From Cadophora sp. MPI-SDFR-AT-0126 (lineage: Eukaryota; Ascomycota; Leotiomycetes; Helotiales; Ploettnerulaceae): a DNA stretch of 64,000 bases. Made by a program: the position numbers and the translations under genes. The stretch spans positions 124,001 to 188,000 of the forward strand of contig JAGMVK010000026.1 of the NCBI GenBank assembly GCA_020747065.1, in the 5' to 3' direction. Every line of letters begins with the position of its first letter. Position 1 is the first letter of the stretch. A model generated the notes under the pieces. It saw nothing but the letters and a program-made list of their open reading frames with translations. It did not search any database and was not told the origin of the DNA. Below, piece by piece: positions 22,331-31,277 of this stretch.

Positions 22331-23981
22331 TTAATTGTGAAGATGAAGGATTGGGTTTAGAGGCTACTTAATGTTAATTTAGAAGCTAATTTAATTCATG
22401 ATTTGGGCTTATAAATCAATAGTACTAATTTAATAGAGTAATAAAGAGATTTTAGGTAAGAAGTGATTTTTCCTTTATTATAATTTCCTTATAACTTTTA
22501 TTAATTACTTGCAATTATTTTTAATTGTATTTAAGATATAGAAGGAAAAATAAGTTTGATTTATAAGTAATTATCCTCTGATTCAAAGCACTAATAAGCG
22601 GTCTTGTAATAATACTCTAATAAGGACTAAGTACTAGTTTCACTATAAGGGATTACTCCTGTACACTGGTATAAAGAAAGTACTGCTATAAAAAACTAAT
22701 TATAAAGCCTTTCTAAAATAGGACCTATTCCCTTACTTATAAGTAGTACCTAGATTAATTAGTGTATTACTAAATTCTTCTTCTCCCGTATTACTTAAGT
22801 GATTTTTATTCTGATTTTTCTTTACTTAAGGGCCTAAACCTTTTTTATCTTTATCTCTATTATTCCCTACAGGGGTTTTACGCTTAATACTATTATAATA
22901 AAACATAATAAAAGCTATAATCTTCTTAACCTACTTCTTTATATAAGAAAGAATCTACTTATAATTCTATAGAAGCTTTAGCTGGATATAAACTAGAGTA
23001 TATTTAATAAAGATTTAGAATAAAAGAAAAGGAGATTATCTATAAATTAATTTTAAGTAAGATTTACTATCCTAGTATAAAGAGCACGAGTTTTCTCTAA
23101 TAATACTAAACTTATCTTATCTTAAGTCTTTAGTAGTTTAGTAACCGTAACTCGGAGTTCTGTATTAATAGTTATAATAGTAGTAGAGATGGCAGTAGTA
23201 TCCTTACTAGTAAGGGTATGAGTGAGTTCTTGGTACTTAGTATTCAAGAACTAGGGAATCTATAAATAAATTAATTACGAATTATATTTAGAGCAATTCA
23301 GAATTTAGGATTAGAAAAAGAAAGAGAGAGTACCTACGGAATTACATAGGGATTTCTTTTTAGTATAGTATAAGTATTTCTTGCTCTTTTACTTATTAAA
23401 GAAGTAAACGTAGTTTAATTTCTTCGCTAGGAATCAGACGTAATAAATACAATGATTTTAATAAGTAGTAGCAAGAGCTCTAAATAGTATTAGTATAAGT
23501 ACTATTTGTATTAGTATTTATTTTACTATTAAATTACTTATAATTCTTTTGAATTTCTATATTTATTTTTACTTATTTAATTTAGTATAGATTATAGTAA
23601 AATATTAGTAAATATTTCTTAAGATTAAAGATTTATATACTTATAAGTAGTTCTTTAATATTTACTTAAGAAGAGAGAGCTTTAGAATAAAAAGAGATCT
23701 TAGTTTTATATAGCTAGTAATAGCCTTACTTAGTATTTATTTACTTACTATTATCTTCTAATAGGCCGTATTAACTACTTTTAATATATAGCTTTTAGGC
23801 TATAATTGGAGGTCTTTTAGACTATAGTACTTTCATAGCTTTATACTTAGTATACCTATTTTACCTCCTTTACTTATATAGTCACTTTTTATAATTGTTT
23901 TTCTCTTATAATTGAAATAGAGATTTGCTTTTATAATAGAAATTCACTTGAAAACTATCTTTCTAAAAGAAAATTTACTGG

Positions 23982-24423
23982 TATTAGTTTATAGATGTAA
24001 CGTTGAAGTGACGGAAGTGCTGGAAATAGGGGTACTCAGGTTTAGCCGGAATATTACCGGACGGAAGCCGGACCAGATTCGTGTATATATAGGACCGCTC
24101 CTCCTGTGAGGGCTCCTTACCTTCTTGTTTCCTTCGTACCAGACCTATAATATTACTATTTGCCTACCCTCTTGCTCCCATACTTGATACTGCACTTAGT
24201 AATATTGCGTCGTTACAATAGACCTATATAGGACATGTCTTAGCTAGAATAGGGAGTAAGACCACTTATGAAGGCGATTTAGTGGCGTTTCGGAGGTAGT
24301 ATATAGTCTGGTATCTCCCGCCCTCTCTTAGAAATATACAGATTTTTCATACTATTAAGCTTAATATACATATATATGATATTTACATTTGATTCTTGAC
24401 TTATATTCGGTATTGAACCGATA
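23982..24423 (+). repeat. Right LTR of the copia element, split by a solo LTR
   Basis: Begins TATTAGTTTATAGACC, the left LTR start with G-to-A and C-to-T changes, and ends GAACCGATA. Removing 227 bp (the 222-bp solo LTR plus one ATAGA) restores exactly 215 nt, the length of the left LTR. Confidence 0.9.
23996..24217. mobile_element. Solo LTR of a different retrotransposon
   Basis: 222 bp, starting TGTAACGTTGAAGTGACGG and ending TTGCGTCGTTACA, with TG...CA ends and a short inverted TGTAACG/CGTTACA. The 5-bp duplication ATAGA lies at 23991-23995 and 24218-24222. It has a TATATATA-like box near 24083. Its base composition is normal and unlike the AT-rich element around it, so it arrived after the host element was degraded, or escaped RIP because it was short. 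Confidence 0.92.
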
Positions 24424-24428
24424 ATAAG

Positions 24429-24894
24429 CCTATTATTATTAGAAAATAGTAATAAATCGATTAATCTACTTTTATTAAAGCCTTAGGAGACACTAATACT
24501 ACTTCTAGAGATTTCCAATACTTTAATTAAGGTACAGACACTAAAGAACCGGAAAGAACTATATAGATAAATCCGTACTTTAGTTAGCAGGTTATATAAT
24601 TAATTTCTAAAGAAGTATATACTCTTTAGGAAAATTATAAAGGAAATTAATAAAAAAGACTATGAATTAGGGAAGGTAAATATAAGAGTTAAAGAATTAA
24701 AGGAATAAATAGAATAAATTCAACTAAAAAAAAAGAGGAAAATCTTAACTAGTCTAAATTCCTAATTTATAATAATATATACTATTAAAGAGATTTAAAT
24801 CGCAGTTAAAGAGGCTCAAATTAAACCTATAGAATTAAAATCAGAGGAAGATTCAGAATCTATAATATCATATATAGAAGTTAACGTAGAATAG
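24429..24894 (+). pseudogene. Fot1-like transposase, 3' part
   Basis: The plus strand continues the transposase: LFRKIIKEINKKDYELGKV, KVNIRVKELKE, LKKKRKILTSLNS and a terminal acidic stretch ending at TAG 24892-24894. A coiled KALE-like helix followed by a PKKRRK-like basic patch is the usual C-terminus of fungal pogo-type transposases. Several in-frame stops are present. Confidence 0.7.
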
Positions 24895-24962
24895 AGTTAT
24901 TAAGTCTTGAATAAGAAGTGCTGAAATTAAGCGAGGTAGCCGGAATGGGGGGGTGGGACGTT

Positions 24963-25064
24963 AGTCAGAGCCGCAGCCCCGCTGGATTCTTTGAGTGCTC
25001 TGCCCACTTTCACAAGACTGTTAATGGCGGACACGATGTCGCCTGCTGACCAACCGACTGACAT
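24963..25064 (-). pseudogene. Fungal N-terminal-domain (STAND-like) gene, 5' fragment
   Basis: Starts with ATG at 25064 and reads MSVGWSAGDIVSAINSLVKV, then GRALKESSGAAA, the characteristic opening of a fungal STAND-type N-terminal domain (MSFGWSAGDI-like). It runs straight into the TA target site of the transposon and continues beyond it at 15303. Removing the transposon leaves the two parts one base out of frame, so a small deletion occurred before or during insertion. Confidence 0.7.
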
Positions 25065-25275
25065 TGCGGCGCGTAAATATCTGACGTGTTACACATTGTA
25101 GGACACGAATGCAATGAGTCGGCCACCTAAAGGAGGTGGTGTCAGCGAGTTATCAGTCCTTAGGCAGCAATTGAACATTTCACATGTGAACCGTACGCCA
25201 CGCAGGTGGTGAGGCCGAAGAATCATCGCTGGGTAAAGTATATATGACAAGCCCCGGTGTAAGAACTGCGATTAG

Positions 25276-25355
25276 ACTCATGCATATTCCTACTCATGCA
25301 TATTCCTACTCATGCATATTCCTACTCATGCATATTCCTACTCATGCATATTCCT
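25276..25355. repeat. Minisatellite, 5 perfect copies of a 16-bp unit
   Basis: The unit ACTCATGCATATTCCT is repeated five times without change. Each copy contains the palindrome ATGCAT. It lies about 210 bp upstream of the disrupted minus-strand start at 25064. Confidence 0.97.
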
Positions 25356-25790
25356 AAGCACCGAAACACAGGCGCCCTTGGCCTCTCTCATTCGCATCCG
25401 CCTAACTCCTAGCCCATATGATTTTAATTTCTTGAAGTTTTTCTTATAATTTTGCTTATAGAGCTAAGATACTTCGTGGTAAGACCTTCCCATGAATTCT
25501 CTGAAGTTTTCAAAGCACGCAACAATCCAATTAAATTGGGGGAAACAGCAGAAGTAGAAACTAACAATATCAATAATATAATATGACTAAATACAACCAT
25601 AGTACTGTTATTCACATACTTTTCCTTATTCATTAGTAACCTTGTTAAAGAAGATAAGGTCAAAGGAACTAATTTTTCAATGATAACTTAATAGATTTAT
25701 TAAGAAAGTATTAGTGATTGGAAAATTATAAATTCGTTCCACAACCTAGTACGTCTCGGAACGCAGAGACAGGCGTCATTTACGTACAGC

Positions 25791-25859
25791 ATGTCGACTC
25801 ATGTTGACCTTTAAGAAAGTTAATGCATGCTCAATAATAGCTTTTGACTCTGAGATTTA
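25791..25859. repeat. Dispersed 69-bp direct repeat, copy 2
   Basis: Direct copy of 6050-6118. This copy keeps C at the two positions where copy 1 has T. Similarity fades quickly on the right and more slowly on the left. Confidence 0.9.
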
Positions 25860-25912
25860 ATCGACGAAGGTGTCTAAGCGAACCAAACAAATTCACCCCC
25901 ACTGCCATCTGT

Positions 25913-27268
25913 TCAAAATCCAGGACAGCTCCCACGATCTCCAAGTCCAATCATTTCTGCAGATAGGAGGAACTCCATAAATCCTGCACTCGTCTCCAAC
26001 ATATTCTGGTGGTATTGTTCTGGGGTGGGGTAGAAAGCACATGATGCTTCTCTATTACCAAATCCAAACTCGACCGTAAACCCGTGGATCTTGCTATTAC
26101 TCAGATCGGCAAAATGTCGCGAGTATGCGTAGTCATCACTGGCGCCAGATGTTGGATAAAGGTATGCTGCTTGCTCAACCTCGTAATGTCGTCCTGTACT
26201 TGCATCCATTGCGTTTCCCATTCTCATGGCCGCGTAGATCTTGTCTCTCCAGTCGGTGCTGGGTACGTACTCGGAATAGACAAGGCCGTCAGATGGTTGA
26301 TCTGGCATCAGACCTCTCTCTTCATTGTATGTTGCGTTCAAGAAGTTCATTCCTGGCATGTTGGACTGACTGTCATCGGATCCCCAGTTGTAAAGAACGA
26401 CGCCGGCGTAGGAGTGGATATCCAGGAACCAACGAAGAGCTGAAAACTTGTTCATGACCCAGACGATGCTCTTTGCCTCAGCTTCTGACTCGGGACTGAG
26501 CCCATGAAATGTTTGTGCTACCGGATTATTGGATGCAACATTTGGTGCAACAGTTGCTGTGAAGAGCTTCGGGAAATCCCAGAGGAAGTCGAAGTTGCGG
26601 TTGAGGTCAATGCCAATGGAGTTTGGATTTCCGGGAATGGCCGATGTTGGGTTGCGGTTCTTCCTCCAGCAAGAATGTGTAGCTTGATCCCATGCAACTC
26701 CATCAGGATTGCTCAATGGCAAGAACACAATGCCCACAGAGTACGCTTTGCGAACATCTTCGAACGAAAAGGTCCGACCACCGTAGACCAGACCTACTTT
26801 GTTCTTGTAGGCGTACAACAAATCTCCAAGGAAATACAGCAGGTTGTCAGACGAGCCTCGTTCTCTCGCATGAATGGCAGCGTTGAGAAAAACCCGGAAT
26901 GAGATATCACATTTGCCCTGGAATTTCCCTCCAATCTTGCCTCCAAAAATGGTAGCATTCTCGTAGGTCTTGAAAGGCGTCTCGAATGTGTCCAAGCTGT
27001 ACACTTTCGCAAGACCTTTGAAAGCACTTTCGATCTCCTTGACGTTGAGGAGAGTTCCAAGGTCGGTTCCGGCAGGCTGGGTTCCGAGTCCTCTGGGGGC
27101 AACTGTGCCGTTTTGGAAGCGATCACCTGTGCCGATGGCGATCCCGGTGTTGGTAGTTTGTCGGCGGATAGGTGCAGTGCCGTCGAGTTCTGATTCTTCA
27201 GGGAGAAGGCAGGCTTGAGAGAGAGGTGCAAGAGCCAGAATGGCTGGCAAAATTCTCGAGAACTTCAT
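25913..27268 (-). CDS. Secreted M14 zinc carboxypeptidase
   Basis: A single exon. The start at 27268 gives MKFSRILPAILALAPLSQA, a clean signal peptide (an in-frame ATG at 27316 would add 16 residues before it). Counting from 27316, the zinc site is IHARE (H149, E152) with H301 in LDIHSYAG. The Arg/Asn substrate-binding segment is IDLNRNFDF, and the catalytic Glu is in FTVEFGFG (E416). All the M14 hallmarks are therefore present. Between the signal peptide and the domain is a short pro-like region with a TNTG/QNGT linker. The protein removes C-terminal residues from peptides outside the cell. The neighbouring genes are not related in function. Confidence 0.93.
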   Translation of the reverse strand: MKFSRILPAILALAPLSQACLLPEESELDGTAPIRRQTTNTGIAIGTGDRFQNGTVAPRGLGTQPAGTDLGTLLNVKEIESAFKGLAKVYSLDTFETPFKTYENATIFGGKIGGKFQGKCDISFRVFLNAAIHARERGSSDNLLYFLGDLLYAYKNKVGLVYGGRTFSFEDVRKAYSVGIVFLPLSNPDGVAWDQATHSCWRKNRNPTSAIPGNPNSIGIDLNRNFDFLWDFPKLFTATVAPNVASNNPVAQTFHGLSPESEAEAKSIVWVMNKFSALRWFLDIHSYAGVVLYNWGSDDSQSNMPGMNFLNATYNEERGLMPDQPSDGLVYSEYVPSTDWRDKIYAAMRMGNAMDASTGRHYEVEQAAYLYPTSGASDDYAYSRHFADLSNSKIHGFTVEFGFGNREASCAFYPTPEQYHQNMLETSAGFMEFLLSAEMIGLGDRGSCPGF

Positions 27269-27316
27269 AACGACAAGAAGCAAGAGACCAGGGATTGCCG
27301 GTTGGTGCACATTCAC

Positions 27317-28315
27317 ATTCTCAATATGGGAGTGGTTGTCATTTATATACTTGAATCCATCGGCTGCCTCTTACACCAGCCACTGATACCACTGGAAATC
27401 CTGCCAAGTTTTCAATCTGCATACTCTCTCGGCATGTCATATTTTGGAATCACCAAGTCATGATATGCTCCTCGCCTCCAAGTCTCGATAATGGATTCAT
27501 TGGCGGGTGAAAAGTGGGGAAAGCTGACTAGCTTTCATTTCCCAGCCTTCTGCACTTTCCAGAACGCATTGACAGGTAGGAATTGTTTCTGACCCAGGAA
27601 CCAGATGAGATACTAGTCGGATGTTCCTGGATTCTTGCTTATCTGTTCATCGCCAAGTTGCCAAGGTCGCTTGCCAATGCTTGCCATGTTTATTTAGGAA
27701 GCTGGATAATATGCCCAGCCGTTATTGAACCAGATACTGATATTAAGTCAGATTAACATATACATCATGCATAGTGCGGGAGTATTTTTGCCGAGGAAAT
27801 GTAGTCATACTTAAGAATCTTTCACGATATACATCAGATGAGGCAGGTAGATAGAAATCTGACTTCTTGGCGAGGACCAGCTTTCAAGCCACGAGATAAA
27901 TAACTCAGCATCCAATTCAGATTCAATTCTTTTCACCTTTCTCCTCCACTGTGCGGCTTACGAGAGGTAACAAGTGTCGCAATGTCCGCAAGCCATTTCT
28001 TCTCACCCGGAGAGGCCCGGTGCCGATCTGTTGACGCTTGGCACTAAGTCCGACGTTGAAGTTAACATCTTTTTCTCTGCTTTTCTGCGTGTCTCGTTCA
28101 ACTTAGGACGATGGTATGTTTCTCTTAAACTGGCCTTCCGCAGAATGGAAAGATTAGTGGCGTCTGTATCAGTTCTGTCTGTCTAAGTCCGTCGGCTTTA
28201 ATGCAGTTGAGACCTTAAACCCGAATCGATACCTCTCTAATGTCTTGCTCGCGATCTTCAAGTCTCATTCAAGAATCGTCATTTTTTTGAGAAATCGAGA
28301 CTCAAGAATACAGTC
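27317..28315. other. Intergenic, divergent promoters
   Basis: Lies between the divergent M14 peptidase and SnoaL-like genes. A 70-codon frame at 27974-28186 has no support. No repeats were seen. Confidence 0.4.
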
Positions 28316-28885
28316 ATGGCGACCAAGACCATTGAGGTGTCTGCCGCTGCCCGACGCAAAACAGCACTTGCCTTCATCGAAAGCTTCTCCACATTATCAG
28401 CTACAGATATGCTCTCGGTGCGGACACCTTCTTGTATGCATACGTTTGCTCCCAGATCTTTGGGTATTCTCGCTCATTCTCCAATGTCAAATGAGCAGTT
28501 CGCAGCCCATCGCTCGCACTTCGACGGCGTCCTTTCGTCGTTTCCCTTTCAGGTCAAGGAAATGATTGACAACCCATCTGCAAATCAAGTGTTGATTTGG
28601 ACTACTGCTTCGCCAGTGTGGGTAGCAGCGGTCACTTCGGATATTGATAAGGATACGGATTGGTCGTACACTGGAGAGTATATGTTTCTGTTGACTTTTG
28701 AGGATGGGGAAAGTGGAGAAGATGAAGGCGGACGCTTCAAGAGGATTGAGAGGATAGTGGAGTTCCTCGATAGCAAGGGAACAGATCGGCTGCGAAGGTT
28801 GATGCAAACTGCAAGCAACAATCTTCGAGCTATGAAGGAAAGAAATCAGAATGCTCAAGCTGCCGGGCCTTCAAGCGAGAGCTAA
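28316..28885 (+). CDS. SnoaL-like (NTF2-fold) protein
   Basis: A single exon of 189 residues. It opens with ARRKTALAFIESFSTLSATD, typical of SnoaL-like proteins in which an N-terminal helix precedes a cone-shaped alpha+beta fold, and continues with HFDGVLSSFPFQVKEMI, a strand pair around VLIWTTASPVW and a final GRFKRIERIVEFLDS. Fungal members are often small cyclases or hydrolases in secondary metabolism or have no known role. No catalytic residue can be named with confidence. The C-terminal tail is polar and probably disordered. Confidence 0.7.
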   Translation: MATKTIEVSAAARRKTALAFIESFSTLSATDMLSVRTPSCMHTFAPRSLGILAHSPMSNEQFAAHRSHFDGVLSSFPFQVKEMIDNPSANQVLIWTTASPVWVAAVTSDIDKDTDWSYTGEYMFLLTFEDGESGEDEGGRFKRIERIVEFLDSKGTDRLRRLMQTASNNLRAMKERNQNAQAAGPSSES

Positions 28886-29434
28886 GCGAGCAAAGTAGGA
28901 TAGGAGCATTGCGCACTTTCGAAGGCAAATTCCTATTTACGAGGGTTCCAATGTACATTCTAGACTTTCTCCATAATAAATATTGATTTCCGTCTTTCTT
29001 GGACAACCTTCCGAAGGAGGTAAACATAGAGAACAATTATGCGACACGTGACATTTCCACCTCGGGGCTGTGCAGGGCTTCCAGGCTACAGCTTTGCTTA
29101 CTTCAGCCTGCATGAGCTGAACTTGTGTCTGATTCTGAAAGCCCGATCCCGCTGTGATTCTTGCTTTTCTACTTTCTTGGATCAATTACACAAACATTTA
29201 CAAGATAATAAACACCGAACAGAGTGGGCGGCTGAGACCAATATCCTCCCATCATGGTTAAACTCAATTTCACGGCTCTCACCGACACGATCGGGATAAG
29301 TGAATCCCAAAGTCGGCTCATATCTCATCTCCTCAGAAGCACTGCAAAATTGCGGATATTTGGAAACCCGTCAGTGTCTTCCTTCGACTTAATTGTCGGA
29401 TTGTCCACTGACTAGGTGTTATAGATCCAGAGAC
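28886..29434. other. Intergenic, no supported gene
   Basis: Contains the 3' flank of the SnoaL-like gene and the upstream region of the next gene. A plus frame at 29039-29299 is not supported. Confidence 0.35.
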
Positions 29435-30273
29435 ATGACCACACTCGAGCACCCTGGAAGTGTCCAGCTGAATAGTCCTCTACTGTCTCTACCTGGGGAA
29501 GTCAGAGACATGGTATGGAAGAATCTGATGGGCGGTATGATCATTCATCTATGGATAGATGAAGCTGATGGAAAGAAGCTGAAGGGATCGTACTGCTGGG
29601 CGGAGGATAAAAATTGCCGATTGAGATGTAGAGCCTGGTTGCAAAAGAAGGGGAAGGTCAAATGGCCAACAATTGGGGCTTATGGTTTCATCTTGGCTTG
29701 TGCTCAAACGTAAGTGTTGTGATTTCGTCTAGCGGCACGAACTGAAAGAGTAGATACACGGAGAGTATTAGATATCTCTACGAGATGAACTCGTTCGACA
29801 CGAGATCACCAGAGGTGATTTGCCGACTTCCGAAACTGTTCCCCGCCCATAGGCTGAACGCCATTCCCTCATTAACATTTTGCTGGACCCTGCCGAAACC
29901 ACCATCACTGTCATCAGGATCGAGGCGATATTGCGCAGAGGAAAAATTCGAAGAAGCCATGAGAGGTTGCAACCGCTATCAGAAAGACTGGATTCAAACG
30001 TGGAAAACGCTGGCCCTGATGCAAGGACTAGACTCTCTGCGCATAGAGATGAATACAGTCGGACGTGAGTCAATCACAGGAGTATGGGAAGGATCAGATC
30101 TAGAAATTATCAAGGCCGTGAAGATTCCATCTACGCTAATTGTGGTTATGGAAGACGAAAGTGCGAAAAGGTTGAGGAGATTCGTCAAAGCCCCAAATAT
30201 GACTATCGTTGGGATCCTGGAAGAGGAAGTCCAGATTAGAAAGAAGCTCAAGCTCTCACGGCGAAGAGACTAG
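29435..30273 (+). CDS. F-box-like / DUF7730-type fungal protein
   Basis: Two exons (29435-29709 and 29754-30273) around a 44-nt intron, joined in frame. The N-terminal PLLSLPGEVRDMVWKNLMGG is the F-box-like opening of a large fungal family, followed by a central IL-ACAQTYTESIRYLYEMNS segment and a leucine-rich C-terminal half with LRIEMNTV. These proteins are common and highly expanded in Pezizomycotina. Their role is unknown, but the F-box-like start suggests a link to SCF ubiquitin ligases. An upstream in-frame ATG at 29393 is possible. Confidence 0.75.
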
Positions 30274-30317
30274 CTACCCCTAGAGAAGCCGGAAAGGTCA
30301 GAGACAATGTCATCAAG

Positions 30318-31277
30318 CTACAAGTTTGACAAAGTTGTGTCAATGGCAACAACTTTCCCTCCTTCCATAACCTCTCCATTGATCGGAGCAGCCATGCCAC
30401 CAGTAGTAGCCACATACAAGACATGCTTATCACCATCCATTCGTCCAAATTGACAGGACGTCCCACCCGCAACAGTCAATTGATTCGCCACGCCAGCAAC
30501 CACCACTATCCCCCCTCCAGCTTTGCGAACTCCAATAACGTTCATCACATTCTGCGCCAGCCAAGTATTCCCTTCGTTGTCGAAAACGAAATCGTCCACC
30601 AACGTTTCAGTTTCAAGAACCTCCACATCATCAACTGCCTTTGCGTTCTCATCAATTCGACCTCTACAGAAAATCTTCTTTCCCGTGTTCGTCCAATAAA
30701 GATATCCATCTCGAATCTTGACGCCGTTGATACCTATCGGCATACCAGGAGGTGGAGGCGGTTCCATCTCTTCAACTTTGACCGCAATTTGATGCGATCC
30801 ATCGTTGACATCGAGTTTCCAAACAGCGCCGATTTCCGAGTCTGCAATCAAGATCAAGCCTTTATCTCTAGGAAGCAACTCAAGTCCGTTGGGAAAAGCG
30901 ACAGCAGACAGGTCGGCGACCTTTCTAATCTTAGCTGGCGAATTTGCGTCGAAAGACCTCATATCAACCTCCCATATCTTATAAGATCCTGCTTCATTGG
31001 CGAAACTCGATAAATTGAAGTTCCCTCCTGCGACGTAGAAGATGTCGGGCTGGACTTCGATGATACCGGTCAATCCAAGAACTTCGGGGAAGTTGGCAAC
31101 GAGGGTTGGGTTCGTGGGGCTCAGAGGATCAATCAGGTAGAGTTCGGGAGTGGTGAGGAGAGTGACGAGAATGTTTCCATTGGAACGGATGGCGAGGTTT
31201 TCAATCCATGTTGGGAGGGGGAACTGGTGAATGATTTTAGTGGGCAGGAGAGGATCGAGACTGGATGGTTCAGACAT
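30318..31277 (-). CDS. SMP-30/gluconolactonase-like six-bladed beta-propeller
   Basis: A single exon of 319 residues without a signal peptide. Repeated blade-type segments are visible: GNILVTLLTTPELYLIDP, FPNGLELLPRDKGLILIADS, GINGVKIRDGYLYWTNTG, DDFVFDNEGNTWLAQN and KHVLYVATTGG. The PNG and NGV positions are where SMP-30 family enzymes bind a metal. The family includes lactonases and small esterases, and in fungi it is often found near natural-product genes. The substrate cannot be inferred. It ends 45 bp from the DUF7730-like gene, with the two genes converging. Confidence 0.85.
   Translation of the reverse strand: MSEPSSLDPLLPTKIIHQFPLPTWIENLAIRSNGNILVTLLTTPELYLIDPLSPTNPTLVANFPEVLGLTGIIEVQPDIFYVAGGNFNLSSFANEAGSYKIWEVDMRSFDANSPAKIRKVADLSAVAFPNGLELLPRDKGLILIADSEIGAVWKLDVNDGSHQIAVKVEEMEPPPPPGMPIGINGVKIRDGYLYWTNTGKKIFCRGRIDENAKAVDDVEVLETETLVDDFVFDNEGNTWLAQNVMNVIGVRKAGGGIVVVAGVANQLTVAGGTSCQFGRMDGDKHVLYVATTGGMAAPINGEVMEGGKVVAIDTTLSNL

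Larger units (their letters stand above)
16587..24423 (+). mobile_element. Ty1/copia LTR retrotransposon, RIP-degraded
   Basis: Two 215-nt LTRs (16587-16801, and 23982-24423 once the inner solo LTR is removed) flank a plus-strand internal region. The 5-bp duplication ATAAG lies at 16582-16586 and 24424-24428. The domain order is copia-like: integrase-type residues near 19690-19800, then reverse transcriptase/RNase H. From about 21690 to 22330 the read-through translation gives LKANFDLLVIA, QMDNAKRGLRYI, IKCKRVTRTILTSELYIIV, VCTDSLFLYKYIIKLSTTKE and YNPTNAMTKTTLNRAL, the RNase H end of fungal copia elements. No long open frame survives. The total is 7.6 kb without the solo LTR. Confidence 0.93.
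15304..24961 (+). mobile_element. Fot1/pogo-like DNA transposon interrupted by a copia element
   Basis: The ends are inverted repeats starting ACGTCCCACCCCCCCATTCC, flanked by TA (15302-15303 and 24962-24963). Removing the inner retrotransposon and one copy of its 5-bp duplication leaves about 1816 bp, the size of Fot1/Pot2-type elements of the Tc1/mariner group. Worn transposase coding is readable on both sides of the insertion, in the plus direction. The left end has two tandem units ending in TTCCGGCCACC and the right end only one. Outside the ends the element is strongly AT-rich with many stops, as expected from RIP. It is not autonomous now. Confidence 0.93.
25065..25912. other. Former promoter of the split gene, with repeats
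   Basis: Holds a five-copy minisatellite (25276-25355) and the second copy of the dispersed 69-bp repeat (25791-25859). Between about 25420 and 25760 the sequence is AT-richer, with a hydrophobic minus frame (25424-25663) that has no family resemblance. Confidence 0.4.

Noticed and set aside
16587..24423. Intact, autonomous copia element
   Set aside because: Stops interrupt every domain and no long frame remains.
25276..25355. CRISPR-like array
   Set aside because: The units are contiguous with no spacers and the genome is eukaryotic, so it is a minisatellite.
25424..25663. Small hydrophobic minus-strand protein
   Set aside because: It sits in an AT-rich repeat-bearing gap where Leu/Ile/Ser-rich frames arise by chance, and no signal peptide or family is seen.
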